64,000 nt of DNA from contig NZ_BMUY01000008.1 of NCBI RefSeq assembly GCF_014650435.1, positions 380,285 through 444,284 on the forward strand, written 5' to 3'. The position numbers and the translations under genes are program-made. The DNA is from Streptomyces tendae. GTDB lineage: Bacteria > Actinomycetota > Actinomycetes > Streptomycetales > Streptomycetaceae. Of the stretch, positions 16,313 to 24,588 are shown one piece after another. How positions within the stretch are numbered: position 1 is the first letter of the stretch; every line of letters starts with the position of its first letter. Under the pieces are notes generated by a model. That model was not told the DNA's origin and did no database searches. It worked only from the letters and a program-made list of their open reading frames with translations.

Positions 16313-17491
16313 ATGACCTCGCTGGACCGGGCCCGGGAACTGCTGCGCGAGTTCCCGGTCGTCGACGGGCACAACGACCTGCCCTGGGCGCTGCGCGAAC
16401 AGGTCCGCTACGACCTCGACGCCCGCGACATCGCCACCGACCAGTCCGCCCACCTGCACACCGACCTGGCCCGGCTGCGCTCCGGCGGCGTCGGCGCGCA
16501 GTACTGGTCGGTGTACGTCCGCTCCGACCTGCCGGGAGCGGTGACGGCGACGCTGGAGCAGATCGACTGCGTACGGCGGCTGATCGACCGCCACCCCGGG
16601 GAGCTGCGGGCCGCGCTGACCGCCGCCGACATGGAGGCCGCACGGGCCGAAGGCCGGATCGCCTCCCTCATGGGCGCCGAGGGCGGCCACTCCATCGACA
16701 ACTCGCTGGCCACGCTCCGCGCCCTGTACGCGCTCGGCGTGCGCTACATGACCCTCACCCACAACGACAACGTGGCGTGGGCGGACTCGGCGACCGACGA
16801 GCCCCGCGTCGGCGGCCTGTCGGCCTTCGGCCGCGAGGTCGTGCGGGAGATGAACCGCGAGGGCATGCTGGTCGACCTCTCGCACGTCGCGGCGACGACG
16901 ATGCGGGCGGCGCTGGACACCTCCACCGCGCCGGTGATCTTCTCGCACTCGTCCTCCCGCGCGGTCTGCGACCACCCGCGCAACATCCCGGACGACGTCC
17001 TGGAGCGGCTGCCCGCCAACGGCGGCATGGCGATGGTGACGTTCGTGCCGAAGTTCGTGCTCCAGGCGGCCGTCGACTGGACCGCCGAGGCCGACGCCAA
17101 CATGCGCGCGCACGGCTTCCACCATCTCGACTCCAGCCCCGAGGCGATGAAGGTGCACGCCGCCTTCGAGGAGCGCGTCCCGCGTCCCGTCGCCACCGTG
17201 TCGACCGTCGCCGACCACCTCGACCACATGCGCGAGGTCGCCGGCGTCGACCACCTCGGCATCGGCGGCGACTACGACGGCACGCCCTTCACCCCGGACG
17301 GCCTCGGCGACGTCTCCGGCTACCCGAACCTGATCGCCGAACTGCTGGAGCGCGGCTGGTCCCAGGCCGACCTGGCCAAGTTGACCTGGAAGAACGCGGT
17401 CCGCGTGCTGGACGCCGCCGAGGACGTGGCCCGGGGGCTTCAGGCGACGCGGGGGCCGTCCAACGCGTCGCTGGAGGAGCTCGACGGCTGA
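16313..17491 (+). CDS. M19 membrane-dipeptidase-like metallopeptidase
   Basis: This 392-residue TIM-barrel dipeptidase of the renal dipeptidase family hydrolyses dipeptides, including those with D-residues. Binuclear zinc ligands are all present: His20 and Asp22 (GHNDLPW), Glu123 (GAEGG), His191 (DLSH) and His212 (SHSSSR). The Asp of GGDYDG near residue 320 is also kept. The ATG at 16313 has GGAGGG at 16300-16305 with a 7-base spacer and is preferred over a GTG at 16295 that overlaps purE. It appears orthologous to Sco3058 of S. coelicolor, whose structure is known (recalled). It converges with the next gene, only 4 bases between stops. A divergent paralogue lies at 19099. Confidence 0.93.
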   Translation: MTSLDRARELLREFPVVDGHNDLPWALREQVRYDLDARDIATDQSAHLHTDLARLRSGGVGAQYWSVYVRSDLPGAVTATLEQIDCVRRLIDRHPGELRAALTAADMEAARAEGRIASLMGAEGGHSIDNSLATLRALYALGVRYMTLTHNDNVAWADSATDEPRVGGLSAFGREVVREMNREGMLVDLSHVAATTMRAALDTSTAPVIFSHSSSRAVCDHPRNIPDDVLERLPANGGMAMVTFVPKFVLQAAVDWTAEADANMRAHGFHHLDSSPEAMKVHAAFEERVPRPVATVSTVADHLDHMREVAGVDHLGIGGDYDGTPFTPDGLGDVSGYPNLIAELLERGWSQADLAKLTWKNAVRVLDAAEDVARGLQATRGPSNASLEELDG

Positions 17492-17495
17492 GCCG

Positions 17496-18587
17496 TCACG
17501 TCTGTGACGCGAGGGCGGGGTAATCGGTGTATCCGGTCGCCCCGCCCACGTACATGAAGTACCGGTCCCGCACCGGGTTCAGCGGGGCGCCCAGCCGCAG
17601 CCGTGCCACCAGGTCCGGGTTGGCGAGGAAGGGCCGGCCCAGGGCGATCAGGTCGGCGCCCGCGGCCAGCAGCCGCTCGGAGGCGCGGCGCACGGCGTCC
17701 GTGGTGAGGTCGTCGCCCAGTACCGGGTTGCCGATCAGCACGCCCGGCCACCCCGCGCGCAGCTTCCCGAACACCGGGGCGTCCGGGTCGGCGTACACCA
17801 GGTGCAGATACGCGAGCCCGAGTCCGCGGAGCCGCTGGACCAGGGCCGGGTAGATCTCCTCGGTCTCGCCCTCGGCGATGCCGTTGACGGTGCTGCCGGG
17901 GGAGACCCGCAGCCCCACCCGTTCGGCGCCGATCTCGGCGGCCACCGCCTCCACCACCTCGGTGGTGAACCGGACGCGCGCGGCGACGGAGCCGCCGTAG
18001 CCGTCGGTGCGCAGGTTGGTGTTGGCGGACAGGAACTGGTGCAGCAGGTGCCCGTTGGCGGAGTGCACCTCCACCCCTTCGAACCCGGCGTCGAGGGCGT
18101 TGCGGGCGGCCCGCGCGAAGTCGGCGACGGTGGTCCGGATGTCCTCGGATGTCATCTCCCTGGGGACGACGGCCGACCGGTGCCCGTCGGGCGTGAAGAT
18201 CGTCTCGGGCAGTGGGACCGGCGAGGGCGCGACGGGCGTCAGCCCGCTCGTCGCCGGATGCCCCACCCGGCCGCCGTGCTGGAGCTGGAGGAACATCCGC
18301 CCGCCGGCCTCCCGCACGGCGTCGGTGACCCGCCGCCAGCCCGCCACGTGCCGGGCGCTGTGCACGGCGGTGATGTTCGGGTACGTCTGCCCGACCGCGT
18401 TCGGCGTCGCGGCCTCGGCGACGATGAGTCCCGCGGAGGCGCGTTGGGCGTAGTACGCGGCCATGAGCGGGGTCGGGGTGCCGTCGGCCTCGGCGCGGTT
18501 GCGTGTCAGCGGGGCCATCACCAGGCGGTTGGGCAGGGTGAGCGGGCCGAGCGGGGCGGACGCGAAGAGCTCTGTTGTGTTCGACAT
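17496..18587 (-). CDS. Old Yellow Enzyme-family alkene reductase
   Basis: The 363-residue FMN-dependent TIM barrel has LPNRLVMAPLTRNRA at about residues 18-32, QLQHGGRVGHP near 100 and the substrate-binding pair in VEVHSANGHLLHQFLS near 175. A C-terminal FMN phosphate region GADLIALGRPFLANPDL is also present. This class reduces activated alkenes such as enones and some nitro compounds with NAD(P)H. It diverges from a MerR regulator and is read from a promoter with a 19-bp spacer containing a perfect palindrome. That is the classical MerR-controlled layout, so an electrophile or thiol-reactive signal is the likely trigger (inference). Confidence 0.92.
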   Translation of the reverse strand: MSNTTELFASAPLGPLTLPNRLVMAPLTRNRAEADGTPTPLMAAYYAQRASAGLIVAEAATPNAVGQTYPNITAVHSARHVAGWRRVTDAVREAGGRMFLQLQHGGRVGHPATSGLTPVAPSPVPLPETIFTPDGHRSAVVPREMTSEDIRTTVADFARAARNALDAGFEGVEVHSANGHLLHQFLSANTNLRTDGYGGSVAARVRFTTEVVEAVAAEIGAERVGLRVSPGSTVNGIAEGETEEIYPALVQRLRGLGLAYLHLVYADPDAPVFGKLRAGWPGVLIGNPVLGDDLTTDAVRRASERLLAAGADLIALGRPFLANPDLVARLRLGAPLNPVRDRYFMYVGGATGYTDYPALASQT

Positions 18588-18594
18588 GTCCGTA

Positions 18595-18625
18595 CGCTAA
18601 AACTTGACACCGGTGTCAGAATCAA
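18595..18625 (-). promoter_or_regulatory. MerR-type promoter of the alkene reductase gene
   Basis: Read on the minus strand, TTGATT (complement of 18620-18625) and TTAGCG (complement of 18595-18600) are 19 bases apart. A perfect 14-bp palindrome TGACACCGGTGTCA (18605-18618) lies inside the spacer. The overlong spacer and central dyad are the MerR-family activation signature. The dyad also lies upstream of the divergent merR-like gene, allowing autoregulation. Confidence 0.75.
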
Positions 18626-18649
18626 GTCCGGAACCGGGAGGCACGGCGG

Positions 18650-19006
18650 ATGCGGATCGGGGAACTGGCCCGGCGTACGGGCGTCAGCGAGCGCTCGCTG
18701 CGCTACTACGAGAAGCAGGGGTTGCTCGCGGCCGAGCGTACGCCCGGTGGGCACCGCGAGTACGCGGAGGCGGCCGTCGACCGGGTCATCCGCATCCAGG
18801 AGCTGTACGCGGCCGGCCTGTGCAGCAGCAAGATCGCGCAGTTGCTGCCGTGCATGCGCGACGGCGACGGCGGCCCCTCGGCCGTGGCGACGCCGCGGCT
18901 GCTCGCCGACCTCACCGCCGAACGTGCCCGCATCGACCGGACGATCACCGATCTGCTCCGTTCCCGGGACACCCTCGACGAGGTGATCGACGCCGCCAGG
19001 GGCTGA
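18650..19006 (+). CDS. MerR-family transcriptional regulator
   Basis: The 118-residue product has the N-terminal winged helix MRIGELARRTGVSERSLRYYEKQGLL and the family RTPGGHREY wing, then a dimerisation helix to about residue 110. It is short, with little room for a ligand domain. Two cysteines (in GLCSSK and LPCMRD) are the only candidates for a metal or thiol sensor. The ATG has GGGAGG at 18636-18641. It diverges from the alkene reductase, whose promoter has the required 19-bp spacer and dyad, so it is very probably that gene's activator. Confidence 0.9.
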   Translation: MRIGELARRTGVSERSLRYYEKQGLLAAERTPGGHREYAEAAVDRVIRIQELYAAGLCSSKIAQLLPCMRDGDGGPSAVATPRLLADLTAERARIDRTITDLLRSRDTLDEVIDAARG

Positions 19007-19098
19007 GCCGCGTACCCCCGAACGCTCCATCCACCAGGAAGCCCTTTCCGCCCCGTGCGACGGTGGCCGTACCTCACGACGACCGTACGGAGCCCGTC

Positions 19099-20229
19099 AT
19101 GGCAGACCTCCAGGACGACCTGCACACCGGTACCGAGGCCGGTGGGCTCGACGACCTGCCCGGGCCGCTCGCCGCGGAGGCGTTTCCGCCGGAGCCCTAC
19201 GCACCCGTGTCCGACCCCGACGACGAGCCGCTGACCCGGGCGCTCGCCGTGCTGGCCGCCCACCCCGTCGCCGACGGCTGCAGCGGCCTGCCCTGGGCGC
19301 TCAAGCACCTGCCCTGGTACGACCTGGAGCTGGGCGAGAGCGCGGTCGACACCGACGTGCCGCGGCTGCGCGAGGGGCACGTGGGTGCGCTGCTGTGGTC
19401 GCTGCACCTGCCCGAGTCCCTCGACGGGGACCGGGCGGTCGGCGCCACGCTGGAGCAGCTCGACCTGGTCAAGACCGTCGTGCGGGCCCACCCGGAAGGG
19501 CTGCGCCTGGCCTACGACGCGGGGCAGGCCATCGACGCCCGCAACTGCGGCCGGGTCGCCGTGCTGCCCGGCCCCGCCGGCGCCGCCGCCCTCGGCGACT
19601 GCCTCGGCATCCTGCGCTCCCTGCACGCCCTCGGCCTGCGCGCCCTGACACTGTCCGGGGTGAGCTGGGCGAGCGAGGCGGGGCTGACCCGCTTCGGCGA
19701 GGAGGTCGTCCGGGAGATGAACCGCCTCGGTGTCGTCGCCGACCTCTCCGGCGCCTCCGCGGAGACCATCCGCCGTACCTTCGCGGTGTCCAAGGCACCG
19801 GCGCTGTGCACCCGGTCCGCCGCCCGCGCGCTGCGCCCGCACCCCGCGAACCTCCCCGACGACCTGCTGGTGGAGCTGGGCGCGGCCGGCGGTCTGTGCA
19901 TGGTGCCGCTGACCGCCGAGCAGACCGGCCCGACCGTCCGGGACGTCGCCGACCACCTCGACCACGTCCGCACGGTGGCCGGCCCGCAGAGCGTCGGCCT
20001 GTCCGGCACCTACGACACCGGCACCGCCCACCCGCTGGAGCTGGGCGACCCCTCCTGCTACCCGCGGCTCATCGCCGAACTGCTCAGGCGCGGCTGGGAC
20101 GAGTCGGACGTGGCCCTGCTGACCTGGGGCAACGTCCAGCGGGTCCTGCGCGCCGCGGCCTTCACCGCCAAGGCGGCCCAACTGCGCCGCGAGCCGTCCA
20201 CGGCGACCATCGCCGACCTGGACGGATAG
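19099..20229 (+). CDS. M19 dipeptidase homologue lacking the metal ligands (probable pseudoenzyme)
   Basis: The 376-residue product aligns throughout with the dipeptidase at 16313 (shared blocks GLPWALK, FGEEVVREMNR, LIAELLRRGW), but each zinc position is changed. The HND motif is CSG, the GAEGG glutamate is Pro in PGPAG, DLSH is DLSG, SHSS is TRSA, and the Asp of GGDYDG is Thr. Length and frame are intact with no stops, so it is not a decayed gene in the usual sense. An acidic N-terminal extension of about 50 residues is added. It probably no longer hydrolyses peptides and may bind a ligand or partner. The ATG follows a short CGGAG stretch. Confidence 0.82.
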   Translation: MADLQDDLHTGTEAGGLDDLPGPLAAEAFPPEPYAPVSDPDDEPLTRALAVLAAHPVADGCSGLPWALKHLPWYDLELGESAVDTDVPRLREGHVGALLWSLHLPESLDGDRAVGATLEQLDLVKTVVRAHPEGLRLAYDAGQAIDARNCGRVAVLPGPAGAAALGDCLGILRSLHALGLRALTLSGVSWASEAGLTRFGEEVVREMNRLGVVADLSGASAETIRRTFAVSKAPALCTRSAARALRPHPANLPDDLLVELGAAGGLCMVPLTAEQTGPTVRDVADHLDHVRTVAGPQSVGLSGTYDTGTAHPLELGDPSCYPRLIAELLRRGWDESDVALLTWGNVQRVLRAAAFTAKAAQLRREPSTATIADLDG

Positions 20230-20241
20230 CCCGCGCGAGCG

Positions 20242-20634
20242 TCACGTGTGCTCGATCCGGCACAGGCAGAACGGATGCCCCGCCGGATCGGCGTACACCA
20301 TGAAGTCCTTCTCCTCCCGGCCCTCCAGGTCCAGCGGCCGGGCGCCCAGCGCGAGCACCCGCTCGTGCGCGGCGTCCATGTCCGCCCAGGTCGCCCCGCC
20401 GTCGAAGTCGAGGTGGAACTGCTGGGCGTTGCGGTCGGAGCGAGGCCACTCGGGCGGGGTGAGGCCGGGTGCCCGCTGGAAGGACAGCCGGGGCCCGCCG
20501 GGCACCTGGAGGACCACCCAGTCCGGGTCCGCCTCGTCGGGTGTGCCGCCGCCGACCGCCGCGTAGAAGCGGGCCAGCTCGCGGGGCTCGGGACAGTCGA
20601 CGACGACGGAACGCAAACGTGCCGCGGGTGCCAT
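20242..20634 (-). CDS. VOC-family (glyoxalase/bleomycin-resistance fold) protein
   Basis: The 130-residue product is a single vicinal-oxygen-chelate domain: VVVDCPEPRELARFYAAVGG at the start, QQFHLDFDG in the middle and YADPAGHPFCLC at the end. It is very similar to its downstream neighbour at 20665, for example in the starts and the DPAGHPFCLC ends, and the two form a tandem duplication. Proteins of this type may be small-molecule binding or metal-dependent enzymes. The substrate cannot be inferred. The gene pair diverges from a CGNR zinc-finger gene with candidate operators between them. Confidence 0.85.
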   Translation of the reverse strand: MAPAARLRSVVVDCPEPRELARFYAAVGGGTPDEADPDWVVLQVPGGPRLSFQRAPGLTPPEWPRSDRNAQQFHLDFDGGATWADMDAAHERVLALGARPLDLEGREEKDFMVYADPAGHPFCLCRIEHT

Positions 20635-20664
20635 GGAGGTCCTCCGAGTGCTCGTGGGCCGGGC

Positions 20665-21024
20665 TCAGCAGGCGCAGAGGCAGAACGGGTGCCCGGCCGG
20701 ATCGGCGTAAACCCGGAAGGTACGGCTGCGGTCCTCCGCGTCCAGCGGACGCGCGCCCAGCTCCAGCACCGCCTTCTCGGCCGCGTCCAGGTCCTTCACG
20801 TCGAGGTCGAGGTGGAACTGCTGCGAGTCGTCGGGCGCGGGCCACTTCGGCGGCACGAACCCGGGGGCGGCCTGGAACGCCAGAGCCCGTCCGTCCGGCA
20901 GCTTCAGATCGACCCAGTCGCCCTCGCCCTCGACGGTGCCGCCGAGCACATCGGCGTAGAAGCGGGCCAGTGCACGGGGGTCGGGACAGTCCAGGACGAC
21001 GACGCCCAGTTCGGCGACAGCCAT
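20665..21024 (-). CDS. VOC-family protein, tandem paralogue
   Basis: The 119-residue product is a VOC domain with VVVLDCPDPRALARFYADVLGG at its start (with a conserved Phe-Tyr), QQFHLDLDV and YADPAGHPFCLCAC. It is transcribed before the gene at 20242, with 30 bases between them, so the two are very likely one operon. Compared with the paralogue it lacks a ten-residue insertion near the middle. The promoter region carries repeated GGTAAC/GTTACC elements shared with the divergent CGNR gene. Confidence 0.85.
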   Translation of the reverse strand: MAVAELGVVVLDCPDPRALARFYADVLGGTVEGEGDWVDLKLPDGRALAFQAAPGFVPPKWPAPDDSQQFHLDLDVKDLDAAEKAVLELGARPLDAEDRSRTFRVYADPAGHPFCLCAC

Positions 21025-21063
21025 GACTTCCTCCTCGAAGTACGCAGTCTTCGGCCACCGGCA

Positions 21064-21126
21064 CGGTTACCGGCACTATGCGGGTAACCGGTAACGGTTA
21101 CTGCATGCTGCCGTATTGGGGGTAAC
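21064..21126. promoter_or_regulatory. cluster of GGTAAC/GTTACC elements, candidate operators
   Basis: CCGGTAAC occurs at 21088-21095 and, inverted, as GTTACCGG at 21066-21073. GTAACCG and CGGTTAC flank a 4-base centre at 21084-21101, and a further GGTAAC lies at 21121-21126. Five related half-sites in 63 bases sit between the VOC operon and the CGNR gene. An autoregulatory binding site for the CGNR protein is the simplest reading. Confidence 0.5.
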
Positions 21127-21135
21127 GTCGCAAGC

Positions 21136-21642
21136 ATGAGTGAGAGATCGCCCGCGCCGGGCGGCCTGGAACTGGTCGAGGCCCTGGTGAACACGCTGGA
21201 CCTCGAGACGGGCGCCGACTCGCTGGACACGGGGGAGGGCCGGGCGCGGCTCGGAGTGACGGAGGAGGACGTACCGGCCGCCCGGGAGCTGCGCGAGTCG
21301 CTGCGCGTGGCCCTGCTCGCCCACGCCGGTCACCCGCCGCACCGTCCGGTGACCCCGCTGGGCGAGTTGCTGGCCGCCGCCCCGCTGGTCGTCACCGTCG
21401 ACCCGGCCGACGGCTCCGCCGCCCTCACACCGGCCGGGGAGGGCTCCCTGACCGCCCGTGTCGCCGCCGCGGTGGCCCAGGCGCTGGTGGCGGGCACCTG
21501 GAGCCGCTTCAAGGCGTGCGAGGCCGCCGACTGCCACTGGGCGTACTACGACCGCAGCCCGGCCGGGCGCGGCCGCTGGTGCTCCATGCAGGTGTGCGGG
21601 GCCCGCGCCAAGATGCGCCGGTACCGGGCCAAGGAGTCGTAA
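21136..21642 (+). CDS. CGNR zinc-finger protein with ABATE-type N-terminal domain
   Basis: The 168-residue product has a helical N-terminal ABATE-like domain (LELVEALVNTLDL at about residues 10-22). The C-terminal zinc-ribbon runs FKACEAADCHWAYYDRSPAG then WCSMQVCGARAKMRRYRAK, so four cysteines are present. The family motif CGNR is CGAR here, while the basic DNA-contacting RAKMRRYR is intact. Such proteins are predicted regulators, often near metabolic genes they control. It diverges from the two VOC genes. The ATG at 21136 lacks a good ribosome binding site within the GTCGCAAGC preceding it. Confidence 0.85.
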   Translation: MSERSPAPGGLELVEALVNTLDLETGADSLDTGEGRARLGVTEEDVPAARELRESLRVALLAHAGHPPHRPVTPLGELLAAAPLVVTVDPADGSAALTPAGEGSLTARVAAAVAQALVAGTWSRFKACEAADCHWAYYDRSPAGRGRWCSMQVCGARAKMRRYRAKES

Positions 21643-21692
21643 ACACCGCACGCTTCACCGGTCGGCCGGCGGCGCCGTGCGGCACAATGCGC

Positions 21693-21737
21693 AGGACGCC
21701 GGTTCGGCCGACTGAGCCTCGGCCGAACCGGCGTCCT
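21693..21737. terminator. bidirectional terminator between CGNR gene and ugd
   Basis: A 17-bp stem (21693-21709 with 21721-21737) and an 11-base loop occupy most of the 105-base gap between two convergent genes. Confidence 0.8.
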
Positions 21738-21747
21738 CGGTGCCTCG

Positions 21748-23091
21748 TCAGGCGGTGGGGCGGCCCATCGCCCGGTAGGTCCAGCCGGCCTTGCGCCAGA
21801 GCGTCGGGTCCAGGGCGTTGCGCCCGTCCAGGATCACCCGGGCCGCCGCCGCTTCGCCCAGCGCCTCCGGGTCCAGCTCGCGGAACTCCCGCCACTCGGT
21901 CAGGTGCAGGACCACGTCCGCGCCCCGCACCGCCTCCAGCGCCGAGTCGGCGTAGCCGAGGGTCGGGAAGAGCCGCCGGGCGTTCTCCATGCCCTTGGGG
22001 TCGTACACCGTGACCTGGGCGCCCTGGAGGTGCACCTGCCCGGCGACGTTCAGCGCGGGGGAGTCCCGCACGTCGTCCGAGTCGGGCTTGAAGGTGGCGC
22101 CGAGCACCGCGATCCGCTTGCCGAGGAAGGGGCCGCCGCCCAGCGCCTGCCGGGTCAGCTCCACCATCTGGCCGCGCTGGCGCATGTTGATGGAGTCGAT
22201 CTCGCGCAGGAAGGTCAGCGCCTGGTCGGCGCCGAGCTCACCGGCGCGCGCCATGAAGGCGCGGATGTCCTTCGGCAGACAGCCGCCGCCGAAGCCGATC
22301 CCGGCCCGCAGGAACTTCTTCCCGATCCGGTCGTCGTACCCGATCGCCTCCGCCAGCTTGGCGACGTCGCCGCCGGCCGCCTCGCAGACCTCCGCCATCG
22401 CGTTGATGAAGGAGATCTTGGTGGCGAGGAAGGAGTTCGCGGCGGTCTTCACCAGCTCGGCCGTCGGGAAGTCCGTGACGACGAACGGCGAGCCCTCCGC
22501 GATCGGCGTCGCGTACACCTCGCGCAGCAGCCGCTCGGCCCGCTCGCTGCGCACGCCGACCACGAGCCGGTCGGGGTGCAGGGTGTCCTCGACGGCGAAG
22601 CCCTCGCGCAGGAACTCCGGGTTCCAGGCCAGCTCGGCGTCGTCGCCGGCCGGCGCGTGCTCGGCCAGGTAGGCCGCCAGCCGGTCGGCGGAGCCCACCG
22701 GAACGGTCGACTTGCCGACGACCAGCGCGGGGCCGGTCAGATGCGGCGCCAGCGAGGCCAGAGCGGAGTCGACGTACGACATGTCGCAGGCGTACTCGCC
22801 GTGCTTCTGCGGGGTGTTCACGCACAGGAAGTGCACGTCGCCGAAGGCCGCGGCCTCGGCGAAGTCGGTGGTGAAGCGCAGCCGCCCGCTGGCGCCCTCG
22901 ATACCGGCGACGTGCTTGCGCAGCAGCTCCTGGAGACCCGGCTCGTACATCGGGACCTCGCCCCGCTGGAGCGTCTCGATCTTCTCGGGCACCACGTCCA
23001 GACCCAGCACCTCGAAACCCAGCTCGGCCATGGCCGCCGCGTGGGTGGCGCCGAGATAGCCGGTACCGATCACGGTGATCTTCAGGGCCAT
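21748..23091 (-). CDS. ugd: UDP-glucose 6-dehydrogenase
   Basis: The 447-residue product oxidises UDP-glucose to UDP-glucuronate in two NAD+-dependent steps, supplying uronic acids for cell-surface polymers. The Rossmann motif VIGTGYLGATHA is at residues 6-17. The catalytic cysteine sits in GFGGGCLPKDIRAF (about residue 271), and GKSTVPVGS and the C-terminal FKPDSDDVRDSPAL are present. The start chosen is the ATG at 23091 with GGAGC upstream; a longer frame to 23133 adds 14 non-family residues. Its position near the LCP and glycosyltransferase cluster agrees with an envelope role. Confidence 0.95.
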   Translation of the reverse strand: MALKITVIGTGYLGATHAAAMAELGFEVLGLDVVPEKIETLQRGEVPMYEPGLQELLRKHVAGIEGASGRLRFTTDFAEAAAFGDVHFLCVNTPQKHGEYACDMSYVDSALASLAPHLTGPALVVGKSTVPVGSADRLAAYLAEHAPAGDDAELAWNPEFLREGFAVEDTLHPDRLVVGVRSERAERLLREVYATPIAEGSPFVVTDFPTAELVKTAANSFLATKISFINAMAEVCEAAGGDVAKLAEAIGYDDRIGKKFLRAGIGFGGGCLPKDIRAFMARAGELGADQALTFLREIDSINMRQRGQMVELTRQALGGGPFLGKRIAVLGATFKPDSDDVRDSPALNVAGQVHLQGAQVTVYDPKGMENARRLFPTLGYADSALEAVRGADVVLHLTEWREFRELDPEALGEAAAARVILDGRNALDPTLWRKAGWTYRAMGRPTA

Positions 23092-23205
23092 GGGTGCTCC
23101 AGGGGTGTACGGCACGGTTGCGCGCCCGAGCATATCCGGGACGCCGGAAACGCCCTTCGGTCGGCTGTCGTCAAGCTCACCTATCCACCGGCCCGGCCGG
23201 GGCTC

Positions 23206-23233
23206 TAAAATTTGGGTTACTTAACGGTAGTTA
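23206..23233 (+). promoter_or_regulatory. promoter and overlapping inverted repeat of the acyl-CoA dehydrogenase gene
   Basis: TAAAAT (23206-23211) is a strong -10. Just downstream TAAC-GGTA-GTTA (23222-23233) forms an inverted repeat at the expected transcription start, within the AT-rich stretch GTTACTTAACGGTAGTTAG. This suits a repressor, such as a TetR-type fatty-acid regulator; no candidate gene for one is adjacent. Confidence 0.5.
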
Positions 23234-23272
23234 GCGTGCCCAGCATCACAGCGTTTTGGAGCGTGAGACACC

Positions 23273-24430
23273 TTGGCCGGATCGGCTGACTTCGACCTGT
23301 ACCGCCCGTCCGAGGAGCACGACATGCTCCGGGACGCCGTCCGCTCGCTGGCCGAGGCGAAGATCGCGCCGTACGCCGCCGCGGTGGACGAGGAGGCCCG
23401 CTTCCCGCAGGAGGCCCTGGACGCCCTCACCGCGAACGACCTGCACGCGGTGCACGTCCCCGAGGAGTACGGCGGCGCGGGCGCCGACGCGCTCGCCACG
23501 GTGATCGTCATCGAGGAGGTCGCCCGCGCCTGCGCCAGCTCCTCCCTCATCCCGGCGGTCAACAAGCTCGGTTCGCTGCCGGTGATCCTCTCCGGCTCCG
23601 AGGAGCTGAAGAAGAAGTACATGACCCCGCTCGCCAAGGGCGACGGCATGTTCTCCTACTGCCTCTCCGAGCCCGACGCGGGCTCGGACGCGGCCGGCAT
23701 GAAGACCAAGGCCGTCCGCGACGGCGACTTCTGGGTGCTCAACGGCGTCAAGCGCTGGATCACCAACGCCGGCGTCAGCGAGTACTACACGGTGATGGCC
23801 GTCACCGACCCGAGCAAGCGCTCCAAGGGCATCTCCGCCTTCGTCGTCGAGAAGTCCGACGCGGGCGTCTCCTTCGGCGCCCCGGAGAAGAAGCTCGGCA
23901 TCAAGGGCTCGCCGACCCGCGAGGTCTACCTCGACAACGTCCGCATCCCCGCCGACCGCATGATCGGCGCGGAGGGCACCGGCTTCGCCACCGCGATGAA
24001 GACGCTGGACCACACCCGCATCACCATCGCCGCCCAGGCCCTCGGCATCGCCCAGGGCGCCCTCGACTACGCCAAGGGCTACGTCAAGGAGCGCAAGCAG
24101 TTCGGCAAGCCGATCGCCGACTTCCAGGGCATCCAGTTCATGCTGGCCGACATGGCCATGAAGATCGAGGCCGCCCGCCAGCTGACCTACGCCGCCGCCG
24201 CCAAGTCCGAGCGCGGCGACAGCGACCTCACCTTCCAGGGCGCCGCGGCCAAGTGCTTCGCCTCCGACGTGGCCATGGAGGTCACCACGGATGCCGTCCA
24301 GCTGCTCGGCGGCTACGGCTACACCCGTGACTACCCGGTGGAGCGCATGATGCGTGACGCCAAGATCACGCAGATTTATGAGGGCACGAACCAAGTTCAG
24401 CGGATCGTGATGGCGAGGAACCTGCCCTAG
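23273..24430 (+). CDS. acyl-CoA dehydrogenase (fadE25-like) with foreign-derived 3' end
   Basis: This 385-residue FAD enzyme introduces the alpha-beta double bond in acyl-CoA during fatty or branched-chain acid oxidation. Family blocks are FSYCLSEPDAGSD, KRWITNAG, ERKQFGKPI, QLLGGYGYTRDYPVER and the catalytic-base motif IYEGTNQVQR, with Glu370 as the general base. The TTG at 23273 is the only reasonable start, with GGAG about ten bases upstream. The last 19 codons, from ATT at 24374, use codons rare in this genome (ATT TAT, CAA GTT, AGG, TAG stop). A host-like version of the same 3' end lies 613 bases downstream, indicating replacement by an integrative element. The protein sequence is conserved despite that. 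Confidence 0.95.
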   Translation: MAGSADFDLYRPSEEHDMLRDAVRSLAEAKIAPYAAAVDEEARFPQEALDALTANDLHAVHVPEEYGGAGADALATVIVIEEVARACASSSLIPAVNKLGSLPVILSGSEELKKKYMTPLAKGDGMFSYCLSEPDAGSDAAGMKTKAVRDGDFWVLNGVKRWITNAGVSEYYTVMAVTDPSKRSKGISAFVVEKSDAGVSFGAPEKKLGIKGSPTREVYLDNVRIPADRMIGAEGTGFATAMKTLDHTRITIAAQALGIAQGALDYAKGYVKERKQFGKPIADFQGIQFMLADMAMKIEAARQLTYAAAAKSERGDSDLTFQGAAAKCFASDVAMEVTTDAVQLLGGYGYTRDYPVERMMRDAKITQIYEGTNQVQRIVMARNLP

Positions 24431-24588
24431 CAGGGTTTTTGCAGGTCAGAAGCTGTTTCGAAGGTCCGGAGGGACACCCTCGGCTTTCTGCCCGTTGCGG
24501 CCCGATCAAGGCCGTTCCTAGGCGTCATGTTGGGGGAATCCTGGGCAGATGCCGGGCTGAAAACAGCCACTGACCTGTACGAACAACG

